A DNA stretch of 64,000 nt from Streptomyces sp. TP-A0356 (GTDB lineage: Bacteria; Actinomycetota; Actinomycetes; Streptomycetales; Streptomycetaceae). The translations under genes were made by a program, and so were the position numbers. Positions 25,544-33,311 of this stretch are shown here, one piece after another. A model generated the notes under the pieces. That model made no database searches, was not told the origin of the DNA, and saw nothing but the letters and a program-made list of their open reading frames with translations. Numbering within the stretch: the first letter of the stretch is position 1; each line of letters starts with the position of its first letter. The stretch is taken from the NCBI RefSeq assembly GCF_001417775.1, contig NZ_BBZJ01000014.1, forward strand, positions 310,001-374,000. The letters run 5' to 3'.

Positions 25544-26209
25544 ATGGGAACGGATCTTCACGAGCTGCTCAGGTCCCTGCGGGTGTGGGACCCCGGGACC
25601 ACCGAGCTGCCCGCCTTCGACCCGGCGGCGGCGCCCGCGGAGCCGCTGGCGCTGTTCACGGAGTGGTTCGCGCAGGCGGTGGCGGCGGGGCAGACCGAGC
25701 CGCACACGATGTCGCTGGCGACCGCGGACGCGGACGGCACGCCCGACGTCCGTATCGTGATGCTGCACGGCGCGGACGCGGACGGCTGGGCGTTCGCGAC
25801 GCACTCGGGCAGTCGCAAGGGCGGACAACTGGCGGCCCGGCCGTATGCCGCCCTCTGCTTCTACTGGCCTGTCCACGGCCGACAGATCCGGGTGCGCGGA
25901 CCGGTCACGACGGCCCCGGTGGAGGAGGGTCAGGCGGATCTGCACGCCCGCTCGACGGGCGCGCTGGCGGCCGCGCTCACCGGCCGCCAGAGTGAACTGC
26001 TCGGCTCCACCGAGGAGTTGGCGCGGGCGTCGGAGGAGGCCTGGGAGCGGGCGCAGCGCGAGCCGGACGCCCCGGTCCCGTCGTGGACGCTCTACCGCCT
26101 CCGGCCCGAGGAGGTGGAGTTCTTCCAGGGTGACGAGAGGCGCCGGCACGTACGGCTTGTCTATCGCCGTACGGAAGGAGGGTGGGCAAGGCAACTGCTG
26201 TGGCCCTGA
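25544..26209 (+). CDS. PdxH-like pyridoxamine/flavin oxidase family protein
   Basis: 221 residues. It begins MGTDLHELLRSLRVWD and has the PNPOx pattern MSLATADADGTPDVRIVMLHG, FATHSGSRKGGQLAARPYAALCFYWPVHGRQIRVRG and a C-terminal WTLYRLRPEEVEFFQG, the PdxH/PhzG arrangement with FMN-binding residues. PdxH oxidises pyridoxamine phosphate to PLP; relatives act on other substrates. ATG at 25544, 66 bases after the Ltp2-like gene, with only a weak GGGG upstream. It may be co-transcribed with the preceding gene, but could equally be a housekeeping gene. Confidence 0.85.
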   Translation: MGTDLHELLRSLRVWDPGTTELPAFDPAAAPAEPLALFTEWFAQAVAAGQTEPHTMSLATADADGTPDVRIVMLHGADADGWAFATHSGSRKGGQLAARPYAALCFYWPVHGRQIRVRGPVTTAPVEEGQADLHARSTGALAAALTGRQSELLGSTEELARASEEAWERAQREPDAPVPSWTLYRLRPEEVEFFQGDERRRHVRLVYRRTEGGWARQLLWP

Positions 26210-26274
26210 CGCTGTCGGCCGTCGCCCTCGAACCCCCGGGCGCGACGACACGGGGCGATAAGGGCGCGGACCTC

Positions 26275-26892
26275 CTACGGCACCGCCGGATCCGGGTCGC
26301 TCGCGAGGCGGGCGTGCAGGTGGACGTCCCGGAAGGCGTCCTGCCGTCCCGCCTCGAACATCGCGCCGCGCAGCGTCCCCTCGTACGGGAAGCCGCACCG
26401 TTCCGCGATGCGGCAGGACGCCTCATGGCCGAGGGCGTGGCCCAGTTCCAGGCGGTTGAGGCCCAGGTCGGTCAGGGCCCAGCCGGCGGCGAGGGCCAGG
26501 GCGCGGGTGGCGACCCCCTGGCCGCGCGCCTCGGGCAGGACCCAGTAACCGACGCGGGCGACGCGTATGACGTGGTCGATCTCGTTGACGCCGATGTGCC
26601 CCAGCGTCGTACCGCTCGCCGCGTCCGTGATGCGGAATGACGCGCTCGTCTCGTTCGCCGCGCCCGCGAGCTTCGACCGGAGCGACTCCCGCGCACTGGC
26701 CATGTCCCGCACGGTCCTGAGCGGCGTGTTCCACCGCAGGAAGTCCGGGTCGGTCAGCCCCCGGAACCATGCGTCCAGGTGGCCCCGGGACTCCGGGTCC
26801 CAGGCGCTGAGCCGCAGGCCGTGACCCCGCAGCTCGGGGAAGGGACGGTGGGTGAGGGACCTCTCGTGTATGTCGGCCATCGGCCCATTCAA
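26275..26892 (-). CDS. GNAT-family N-acetyltransferase
   Basis: 205 residues, RimJ/RimL-type GNAT. The acetyl-CoA pyrophosphate motif appears as VLPEARGQGVATRALALAAGWAL (about 133-155) after the beta-4 strand RVARVGYW, followed by LNRLELGHALGHEASCRIAERCGF. It probably acetylates an amino group on a protein or small molecule; substrate unknown. ATG at 26892 has GGAGGG 8 bases upstream; Met5 is a less likely alternative. It lies 19 bases upstream of the DUF35 stop region, read in the same direction, so it may be transcribed together with the DoxX/DUF35 unit. Confidence 0.88.
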   Translation of the reverse strand: MNGPMADIHERSLTHRPFPELRGHGLRLSAWDPESRGHLDAWFRGLTDPDFLRWNTPLRTVRDMASARESLRSKLAGAANETSASFRITDAASGTTLGHIGVNEIDHVIRVARVGYWVLPEARGQGVATRALALAAGWALTDLGLNRLELGHALGHEASCRIAERCGFPYEGTLRGAMFEAGRQDAFRDVHLHARLASDPDPAVP

Positions 26893-26911
26893 TCAACCCT
26901 CCGGGCTCCGC

Positions 26912-27325
26912 TCACCGGCTTGTGGGCCGGAACACGGGCACCCCCTCCCGGAAGGCCACCTCCAGCTCCATCCCCACCCGCAGTTCCGGCGCCGCGCACT
27001 CCACCACCTCGGTCATCATCCGCGGTCCCTCCGCGAGGTCGACGACGGCCGCGACGTACGGCACCCGGTCGCCGAAGGGCGGCAGGTCGTTGCGGTGGAC
27101 GACGGACCAGGTGTAGAGGGCCGCCCGGCCGCTCGCCGGCTCCCAGGCCACGTCCTCGCTCCAGCAGTGCGGGCAGAACTCCCGGGGGTAGTGGTGGGCG
27201 CGCCCGCACGCCCCGCAGCGGCGCACCAGCAGCCGTCCCTGCGCCGCCGCGTCCCAGTAGGCGCGGGTGAAGGCGTCGGCTTCGGGCAGGTCGAAGCGGG
27301 ACCGGCCGCCCGCCGCCCCGCTCAC
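26912..27325 (-). CDS. DUF35 Zn-ribbon/OB-fold partner protein, copy 2
   Basis: 137 residues. Zinc ribbon CGACGRAHHYPREFCPHC (about 30-47) and OB fold (about 55-137; AALYTWSVVHRNDLPP, PYVAAVVDLAEGPRMM). Same family as 17207-17635 and likely to be the partner of the Ltp2-like protein at 24305. The GTG start overlaps the stop of the DoxX gene (GTGA), so the two are coupled. The unit is preceded by operator site 8, placing it in the same presumed regulon as the Ltp genes. Confidence 0.87.
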   Translation of the reverse strand: MSGAAGGRSRFDLPEADAFTRAYWDAAAQGRLLVRRCGACGRAHHYPREFCPHCWSEDVAWEPASGRAALYTWSVVHRNDLPPFGDRVPYVAAVVDLAEGPRMMTEVVECAAPELRVGMELEVAFREGVPVFRPTSR

Positions 27326-27774
27326 CGGAACCACCCCAGCGCGCTGTCCAGCGACCACGCCTGCCACGACATCCCGCACAGCCCGACCACCGATATCAGT
27401 GCCATCATCGAGTTCTGCCCCTGCTCGGCCCAGTCGTGGATCATGAGGGTGAAGTAGAGGACGTTCAGGAGCAGTCCGCCGACCAGGGCGACCGGCGTCA
27501 GGAAGCCCGCGACAAGTCCGAGTCCCAGGGCCAGTTCCGCGGAGACGACGACGTACGCCATCGTCCGGGGCCGCGGCGCGACCACCGTGTCGAAACCTCT
27601 GCGCACCACGGTCCAGCGGTGCCCGGCCGCGACGTCCGCCGCCCACGCGATCCCGGTGCCCCGCTCGAACCACGCCTTCTTGTCCTTGTGCCGCCAGCTC
27701 TCCAGCCACCACAGCCCGAGCCCGACGCGGAGGACGGCGAGCCATTCCGCGCCGGTGAGCCAGATCGTGTCCAT
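27322..27774 (-). CDS. DoxX/DoxD-family membrane protein
   Basis: 150 residues with about four hydrophobic segments (LAVLRVGLGLWWLESW near residue 12; YVVVSAELALGLGLVAGFL; LVGGLLLNVLYFTLMIH; MALISVVGLCGMS), the DoxX pattern. DoxD is a subunit of thiosulfate:quinone oxidoreductase in archaea, but most bacterial DoxX proteins are unassigned membrane redox-associated proteins. GGGAGGG lies about 10 bases before the ATG. First gene of the DoxX-DUF35 unit; operator site 8 is 30 bases upstream. Confidence 0.85.
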   Translation of the reverse strand: MDTIWLTGAEWLAVLRVGLGLWWLESWRHKDKKAWFERGTGIAWAADVAAGHRWTVVRRGFDTVVAPRPRTMAYVVVSAELALGLGLVAGFLTPVALVGGLLLNVLYFTLMIHDWAEQGQNSMMALISVVGLCGMSWQAWSLDSALGWFR

Positions 27775-27803
27775 GGACGCCCGCCCTCCCAGCGACCCCG
27801 TAT

Positions 27804-27818
27804 CTGACGGTACGTCAG
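27804..27818. promoter_or_regulatory. CTGAC-N5-GTCAG operator, site 8
   Basis: Perfect, fully symmetrical site: CTGAC GGTAC GTCAG. It is identical to site 11 at 32442-32456 over all 15 bases. On the minus strand it contains a TACCGT hexamer as in site 7. Confidence 0.8.
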
Positions 27819-27873
27819 TTCAGCGCAGGGAGGGCGACCACGCAAGACGCGTGCAGCAAGGAGCTCACATACC

Positions 27874-27917
27874 CGGCGATCCACCACAACCGGTCCGGCG
27901 ATCCGTCACAACCGGTC
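27874..27917 (+). repeat. Tandem 22-bp repeat upstream of the flavin monooxygenase gene
   Basis: Two adjacent 22-bp units (27874-27895, 27896-27917) agree at 20 positions. Each ends CACAACCGGTC with a central ACCGGT palindrome. The repeat is about 110 bases before the monooxygenase start; a separate perfect palindrome TCGGTC-TT-GACCGA is at 27977-27990. Likely regulatory, protein unknown. Confidence 0.6.
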
Positions 27918-28026
27918 CGACTGCGCCACCGTTCCCATCCAGTTCCCCTACAGACGTGATCAATTCGCAACCGATTTCGGTCTTGACCGAGACCCATCAA
28001 CGAACGTCGTGGTTACGCTCGCGCTC

Positions 28027-29226
28027 ATGGCCGACTCCACTGCTGCTTCTCCGCGTTCCTCGGTGCCGACCCACGAGGACCGGCCGGTGTACGTCATAGG
28101 CGGCGGCCCGGGCGGGCTCGCCACGGCACACGCGCTGCGCGCCCGGGGCATACGGGCGGTCGTACTGGAGAAGTCCGACCACGTCGCAGCGTCCTGGCGG
28201 CGCCACTACGACCGGCTGCACCTGCACACCACAAGGCGCCTGTCGGCCCTGCCCGGACTGCCGATGCCACGCTCCTTCGGACGGTGGGTGTCGCGGGACA
28301 ACGTGGTGCGCTACCTGGAGAAGTACGCCGAGTTCCACCAGCTGGAGATCGTCACCGGCGTCGAGGTCTCGCGCGTGGACCCCGCCCCGGACGGCACCGG
28401 CTGGCTGCTGCACGCCACCGGCGGCCGTGAACTGACCGGCCGCGCGGTCGTCGTCGCCACCGGCTACAACCACACCCCGCACGTGCCCGACTGGCCCGGC
28501 CTCGCCGACCGCACCGGCGAGTTCCTGCACGCCGGCGCGTACCGCAACGCCCAGCCCTACGCGGGCCGCGACGTCCTCGTCGTCGGTATCGGCAACACGG
28601 GCGCCGAGATCGCCGTCGACCTGGTGGACGGCGGGGCCTCGCGTGTACGGCTGTCGGTGCGCACCGCGCCCCACATCGTGCGCCGCTCCACCGCCGGATG
28701 GGCGGCCCAGTTCAGCGGGATCCTCGTACGACGGCTGCCGGTGCGGCTCGTCGACCGGTTGGCCCGGCCGCTCGCGCGGATGAGCGTGCCGGATCTGTCG
28801 GCGCACGGGCTGCCCCGGCCCGACACCGGGCTCTACTCACGGGTCAACGAGGGAGCGGTCCCCGTGCAGGACGTCGGCCTCATCAACGCCGTGCGCAAGG
28901 GGCGGGTCGAGATCGTGGCGGCCGTCGAGAGCTTCGAGGCAGACAAGGTGGTCCTCGCCGACGACACCCGGATCGAGCCCGACGTCGTGATCGCCGCGAC
29001 CGGCTACGTCCGCGCCCTGGAGGGCCTCGTCGGCCACCTGGGAGTGCTCGACGACCGCGGCAAGCCGGTCGCCCACGGCGCCCGCTCGCCGCACACCGCC
29101 CCCGGTCTGTACTTCACCGGCTTCACCAACCCGATCAGCGGAATGTTGCGCGAACTGGCCCTCGACGCCGAGAGGATCGCGAAGGCGGTGGCCCGACAGC
29201 GGGATCGTGGCCGTGCGGCACCCTGA
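28027..29226 (+). CDS. FAD-dependent monooxygenase (FMO/BVMO-like)
   Basis: 399 residues. FAD-binding GGGPGGLATAHALRARG at about 23-39, a GEFLHAGAYR segment like the FMO fingerprint, a second Rossmann motif VVGIGNTGAEIAVDL (about 186-200) for NADPH, and a C-terminal ATGYVRALEGL. It would add oxygen to a ketone, amine or sulfur, or act as a Baeyer-Villiger enzyme; shorter than most BVMOs. Start set at the ATG at 28027; a GTG at 28009 is in frame and neither has a good Shine-Dalgarno. No CTGAC site directly upstream; it lies rightward of site 8 with its own 22-bp repeat upstream. Confidence 0.87.
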   Translation: MADSTAASPRSSVPTHEDRPVYVIGGGPGGLATAHALRARGIRAVVLEKSDHVAASWRRHYDRLHLHTTRRLSALPGLPMPRSFGRWVSRDNVVRYLEKYAEFHQLEIVTGVEVSRVDPAPDGTGWLLHATGGRELTGRAVVVATGYNHTPHVPDWPGLADRTGEFLHAGAYRNAQPYAGRDVLVVGIGNTGAEIAVDLVDGGASRVRLSVRTAPHIVRRSTAGWAAQFSGILVRRLPVRLVDRLARPLARMSVPDLSAHGLPRPDTGLYSRVNEGAVPVQDVGLINAVRKGRVEIVAAVESFEADKVVLADDTRIEPDVVIAATGYVRALEGLVGHLGVLDDRGKPVAHGARSPHTAPGLYFTGFTNPISGMLRELALDAERIAKAVARQRDRGRAAP

Positions 29227-29273
29227 GGGGTGGCGTGGCCGCCCAGGGTGCGTCGGCGCTGTCCCGTGTCTTC

Positions 29274-29288
29274 CTGACATCGTGTCAG
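29274..29288. promoter_or_regulatory. CTGAC-N5-GTCAG operator, site 9
   Basis: Perfect arms: CTGAC ATCGT GTCAG. Twenty-four bases centre to centre from site 10, about two helical turns plus, so two dimers could bind the same face cooperatively. Confidence 0.75.
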
Positions 29289-29297
29289 TTCAGTAAT

Positions 29298-29312
29298 CTG
29301 ACAGGGCGTCAG
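29298..29312. promoter_or_regulatory. CTGAC-N5-GTCAG operator, site 10
   Basis: Perfect arms: CTGAC AGGGC GTCAG. A TAATCT -10-like hexamer (29294-29299) lies between sites 9 and 10 and overlaps this one, upstream of the ADP-forming synthetase gene. Confidence 0.78.
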
Positions 29313-29347
29313 CTACTGAAGCCGTTACACAGGAGCGGGGCGGACCG

Positions 29348-31573
29348 ATGCTTGGATCAACCCACGGCACCCTCACCACCGACTCCCGCCGGGCCCGGGT
29401 CATCGCATGCGGTGAGCACCCCTCGCCCGTGGTGCACGGCAGGCCCGCCGACGTCGGTGATCTCGACGTCAGCGGGCGGCCGCTGTCCGCCGATGTGCCC
29501 GACCTGGACCGGTTCTTCCGGCCCGGGTCCCTCGCCGTCGTCGGTGCCTCCGACGCCGAGGGACGCCCCGGCACCGGCATCACCCGGCAACTGCTCGGCT
29601 GGGCCGAGCGGGTGGGCGCCCGGCTGCACCCCGTGCACCCCACCCGCCGGTCCGTCTTCGGCATACCCTGCTCCGCTTCCCTCGCCGACCTGCCCGAACA
29701 GGTCGATCTCGCCGTGCTGCTGGTCTCCGACCCCCTTCCGGTCATCGAGGAACTCGACGCGGCCAAGGTGAAGTTCGCTGTCGCCTTCGCCTCCGGTTTC
29801 GCCGAGACCGGTGCGCAGGGCGCGGCCGCCCAGGCCCGGCTCGCCGCCGCCGTGGAGCGGTCCGGGGTACGGCTGCTCGGCCCCAACACCAACCTCAACG
29901 CCTTCGAGCGGATCCGGGACGACCTCGACGGGCCGGCCATCGCGCTCATCACCCAGTCCGGACACCAGGGTCGGCCCGTCTTCGCCCTGCAGGAGCTGGG
30001 CGTGCGGCTCTCCCACTGGGCTCCCACCGGCAACGAGGCCGATCTGGAGGCCGCAGACTTCATCTCCTACTTCGCCGAGCGGCCCGAGGTCGGTGCCATC
30101 GCCTGCTACATCGAGGGGCTGAAGGACGGCCGTTCCTTCCTGCTCGCCGCCGACCGGGCCGCCCGGCGCGGTGTGCCGATCGTCGCGATCAAGGTCGGCC
30201 GCACCGAGACCGGTGCCCGCACCGCCGCCTCACACACCGGCAAACTGACCGGCGCGGACGACGTGGTCGACGCCGCGATGCGGCAGTACGGCGTGATCCG
30301 GGTCGACGGGCTGGACGAACTCCAGGACACCGCCACCCTGTTGGCCCGGGCCCGCACCCCGCGCGCCGACGGTGTCGTGGTCTATTCGATCTCGGGCGGC
30401 ACGGGCGCGCACGTCGCGGACCTGGCGTCCGAGGCGGGGCTCCACCTGCCGGTGCTGTCCGAGGCCAGGCAGGCCGAGTTGCACCAGTGGATACCCGAGT
30501 ACCTGAGCGTGGCCAACCCGGTCGACAACGGCGGTCACCCGGTGGGCGACCGGCGCGGGCGGAAGATCATCGACGCGATCCTCGACGACCCGGAGGTGGG
30601 GGTGCTCATCTGCCCCGTCACCGGGCCCTTCCCGCCGCTCAGCGACAAGCTCGCGCAGGACCTCGTGGACGCGGCGGAGCACACGGACAAGCTGGTGTGC
30701 GTGGTGTGGGGCTCCCCGGTGGGCACCGAGGCCGCCTACCGCGAGACGCTGCTCGGGTCCTCGCGCGTGGCCACCTTCCGCACCGTCGCCAACTGCATCA
30801 CGGCCGTCCGTGCCCACCTCGACCACCACCGCTTCGTCCGCGGCTACCGCTCCCCCTTCGACGAGGCGCCCCGCACCCCCAAGCCGTCCTTCCGCAAGGC
30901 TCGGGAGCTGATGCGGCCGGGGCAGCAGCTGAGCGAACACGCGGCGAAGCAGCTGCTGCGGGCGTACGGCATCCGGGTGCCGCGCGAGCAACTGGTGACC
31001 AGCGCGGCGGCGGCTGTGCGCGCGGCGGGGCTCGTCGGCTACCCGGTGGTGATGAAGGCGTCCGGCGCGCAGATCGCCCACAAGACCGAGCTCGGGCTGG
31101 TGAAGATCGGGCTGACCTCCGCCAGCCAGGTCAGGGACGCCTACCGGGAGCTGACCGAGATCGCGCGCCACGAGGGGATCCGGCTCGACGGCGTCCTCGT
31201 GTGCCAGATGGTGGAGCGGGGCGTGGAGATGGTCGTCGGTGTCTCGCACGACCCTCTCTTCGGGCCGACGGTCACGGTCGGGCTCGGCGGTGTGCTCGTG
31301 GAGGTGCTGCGCGACGCGGCCGTGCGCGTGCCGCCCTTCGGTGAGGAGCAGGCGCGGGCCATGCTGTCCGAGCTGCGCGGGCGCGCCCTGCTGGACGGTG
31401 TGCGCGGGCGCCCCCCGGCCGACCTCGACGCGCTCGTCGAAGTCGTGCTCCGAGTACAGCGCATGGCCCTGGAGCTCGGGGACGAGATCGCGGAGCTGGA
31501 CATCAATCCGCTGATGGTGCTGCCCAGGGGGCAGGGCGCCGTGGCGCTGGACGCGCTGGCGGTGTGCCGCTGA
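29348..31573 (+). CDS. ADP-forming acyl-CoA synthetase (acetate-CoA ligase/ACD family)
   Basis: 741 residues, a fused alpha-beta ACD. CoA-binding Rossmann domain from about 55 (FRPGSLAVVGASDAEGRPG), succinyl-CoA-ligase-like flavodoxin domain with phosphorylatable His296 in AASHTGKLTGADD, and a C-terminal ATP-grasp domain (about 510-735; GYPVVMKASGAQIAHKTELG). It makes an acyl-CoA from an acid, CoA and ATP, or runs the reverse to save ATP. The ATG has AGGAG about 12 bases upstream. Two operators precede it. The crotonase gene follows 31 bases later, probably in one operon. Confidence 0.9.
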   Translation: MLGSTHGTLTTDSRRARVIACGEHPSPVVHGRPADVGDLDVSGRPLSADVPDLDRFFRPGSLAVVGASDAEGRPGTGITRQLLGWAERVGARLHPVHPTRRSVFGIPCSASLADLPEQVDLAVLLVSDPLPVIEELDAAKVKFAVAFASGFAETGAQGAAAQARLAAAVERSGVRLLGPNTNLNAFERIRDDLDGPAIALITQSGHQGRPVFALQELGVRLSHWAPTGNEADLEAADFISYFAERPEVGAIACYIEGLKDGRSFLLAADRAARRGVPIVAIKVGRTETGARTAASHTGKLTGADDVVDAAMRQYGVIRVDGLDELQDTATLLARARTPRADGVVVYSISGGTGAHVADLASEAGLHLPVLSEARQAELHQWIPEYLSVANPVDNGGHPVGDRRGRKIIDAILDDPEVGVLICPVTGPFPPLSDKLAQDLVDAAEHTDKLVCVVWGSPVGTEAAYRETLLGSSRVATFRTVANCITAVRAHLDHHRFVRGYRSPFDEAPRTPKPSFRKARELMRPGQQLSEHAAKQLLRAYGIRVPREQLVTSAAAAVRAAGLVGYPVVMKASGAQIAHKTELGLVKIGLTSASQVRDAYRELTEIARHEGIRLDGVLVCQMVERGVEMVVGVSHDPLFGPTVTVGLGGVLVEVLRDAAVRVPPFGEEQARAMLSELRGRALLDGVRGRPPADLDALVEVVLRVQRMALELGDEIAELDINPLMVLPRGQGAVALDALAVCR

Positions 31574-31604
31574 GGTCCGGATCAGCAGACTCGAGAAACG
31601 GAAC

Positions 31605-32420
31605 ATGATGACGCCCTCCCCCGAAGATCCCGTCGAGTCATTGGTACGGCACGCCACTGACAATCAGGTCTCCTGGCTTACCCTCAACCGGCCGGAATCC
31701 CTCAACGCCATCACCCCTGACCTGCGCGAACTCCTCATCCAGAGATTTCTGGACGCCTCCGCCGACCCGGCGGTGCGGGCCGTCGTCCTCACCGGCGCGG
31801 GCCGCGGCTTCTGCGCGGGCGCGGACCTGCGCGGCGGGGCGGCGGCCGGTGAGCGGATCTCCGGTGACATCGCGCGGACCATCCGCCGGGGCGCCCAGCG
31901 GCTGATCGCCGCGGTCCTCGACTGCGAGAAGCCGGTCATCGCCGCCGTGAACGGCACCGCCGCCGGCCTCGGCGCCCACCTCGCCCTCGCCTGCGACCTC
32001 GTAATCGCCTCCGAGTCCGCCCGGTTCATCGAGGTGTTCGTACGGCGTGGGCTGGTTCCGGATGGCGGTGGCGCGTATCTGCTGCCCCGACTGGTCGGGC
32101 CGCGGCGCGCCAAGGAGCTGATGTTCTTCGGCGACGCGCTGACGGCCGTGGAGGCGGAACGCCTGTGCCTGGTCAACCGGGTCGTGCCGGCGGACGGCCT
32201 GGAGAAGACCGCCCGCGCATGGGCCGAGCGCCTGGCCGCCGGCCCCACCCGCGCCCTCGCGCTGACCAAACAGCTGGTCAACGCGTCCCTGGACGGCGAC
32301 CGTGCCACGGCCTTCGCCGCGGAGGCCGCCGCCCAGGAGATCAACATGACCACGGCGGACGCGAACGAGGGGGTCACGAGCTTCGTCGAGCGGAGGGAAC
32401 CCCGCTACCGGGGGCGTTGA
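31605..32420 (+). CDS. Enoyl-CoA hydratase/isomerase (crotonase) family protein, copy 2
   Basis: 271 residues. Crotonase signatures: LNRPESLNAITPDL, GAGRGFCAGADLRGG (oxyanion hole), AVNGTAAGLGAHLALACDLVIASESARF and FVRRGLVPDGGGAYLLPRLVG. The catalytic positions are Ala/Gly and Asp rather than the two Glu of classical hydratases, so isomerase or other crotonase chemistry is possible. ATG at 31605 (or the next codon, also ATG). Second gene after the ADP-forming synthetase; operator site 11 follows 22 bases after its stop. Confidence 0.88.
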   Translation: MMTPSPEDPVESLVRHATDNQVSWLTLNRPESLNAITPDLRELLIQRFLDASADPAVRAVVLTGAGRGFCAGADLRGGAAAGERISGDIARTIRRGAQRLIAAVLDCEKPVIAAVNGTAAGLGAHLALACDLVIASESARFIEVFVRRGLVPDGGGAYLLPRLVGPRRAKELMFFGDALTAVEAERLCLVNRVVPADGLEKTARAWAERLAAGPTRALALTKQLVNASLDGDRATAFAAEAAAQEINMTTADANEGVTSFVERREPRYRGR

Positions 32421-32441
32421 GTCCTCGGCGGGACTTCACTT

Positions 32442-32456
32442 CTGACGGTACGTCAG
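32442..32456. promoter_or_regulatory. CTGAC-N5-GTCAG operator, site 11
   Basis: Perfect: CTGAC GGTAC GTCAG, identical to site 8. It ends 5 bases before the flavin reductase ATG, and TACGTC within it is 7 bases from that ATG, so the gene is probably read from a leaderless message with the operator on the -10. Confidence 0.78.
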
Positions 32457-32461
32457 TTTCA

Positions 32462-33079
32462 ATGGACGGTGTGATGGGACATGCGGGGATGGCGGCCACC
32501 GCCGTCCGTTACCTCAGGTCGGTCGGGGCGCGCACGGTCGCGGGGCCCGTCGAAGCGCTGCCGCGGCCCGAGTTGCGGGCCGTGCGGGAGGACGAGCGGG
32601 CGCCGGTCGACCCGGGGGAGTTCCGGCGCGTCCTCGGGCACTTCGCCACCGGGGTCACCGTGATCACCGCGCCCACCGCGGACGGCGAGGCCGGACCCGC
32701 CGGTTTCGCCTGCCAGTCCTTCTCGTCCCTCTCCCTCGACCCTCCGCTGGTCGCCTTCATGGTCGGCCGGGCCTCGACGACCTGGCCGCGGATCGCCCGC
32801 GCGGGCGTGTTCTGCGTGAATGTGCTCGCCGCCCACCAGGGCGCGTTGTGCCGAGGCTTCGCGGTGAGCGGCGGGGACAAGTTCGCCGGTGTCGACCACG
32901 AACCCGCGCCCTTCTCCGGCGCGCCGCGCCTTGCGGGCGCCACGGCGTGGATCGACTGTGCGATCCACGCCGTGCACACGGGCGGCGACCATCTCATCGT
33001 GGTGGGCCGGGTGGAGGCCCTGGGATCCGGCGACGGCGACGGCACACCGCTGCTGTTCCACCAGGGCCGCTTCCGCTAG
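32462..33079 (+). CDS. Flavin reductase (HpaC/HsaB-like)
   Basis: 205 residues. After a 50-residue leader the flavin-reductase split-barrel fold starts at EFRRVLGHFATGVTVITAPT, with ACQSFSSLSLDPPLVAFMV, FCVNVLAAHQGALCRGFAVSGGDKF and a C-terminal LIVVGRVEAL. Such enzymes supply FMNH2 or FADH2 to a separate monooxygenase. No HsaA-type oxygenase is adjacent; the LLM protein at 6530 is a possible partner. The start at 32462 fits the operator-linked promoter; no Shine-Dalgarno. The TAG stop is formed by the left end of the MITE-like element that follows. Confidence 0.88.
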   Translation: MDGVMGHAGMAATAVRYLRSVGARTVAGPVEALPRPELRAVREDERAPVDPGEFRRVLGHFATGVTVITAPTADGEAGPAGFACQSFSSLSLDPPLVAFMVGRASTTWPRIARAGVFCVNVLAAHQGALCRGFAVSGGDKFAGVDHEPAPFSGAPRLAGATAWIDCAIHAVHTGGDHLIVVGRVEALGSGDGDGTPLLFHQGRFR

Positions 33080-33242
33080 TGCTGCGACCGGAAAGGTTCA
33101 CCGGCTCGCGACGCCCGGCACGGCACCTCGCCGCGTTGTCGCATCGCCCGAGTACATCCAGTACGCGGGCGACGCTCCGCCTTGCGATGCACCGCACCGG
33201 ACGCCGCGAGCTTCCCGGCAAACCTTTCCGGCCACAGCACTA
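33077..33242. mobile_element. 166-bp MITE-like imperfect palindrome
   Basis: The element starts TAGTGCTGCGACCGGAAAGG and ends with the near-complement CCTTTCCGGCCACAGCACTA. The terminal 22 bases pair with two mismatches, and pairing continues inwards (GCTCGCG/CGCGAGC, ATCGC, CGGGCGA blocks) over almost the whole length, so it could fold into one long hairpin. It encodes no protein. Both ends carry TAGTGCTG. It supplies the stop codon of the flavin reductase. I recall similar short palindromes as dispersed Streptomyces intergenic elements, but could not check copy number. Confidence 0.7.
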
Positions 33243-33311
33243 GGACCCAGGGCCCTGGCCGCCTCCGCGGCCCCGCGGCTCACGCGCGTGCCGGTTCACG
33301 CGTCCTCCGGC

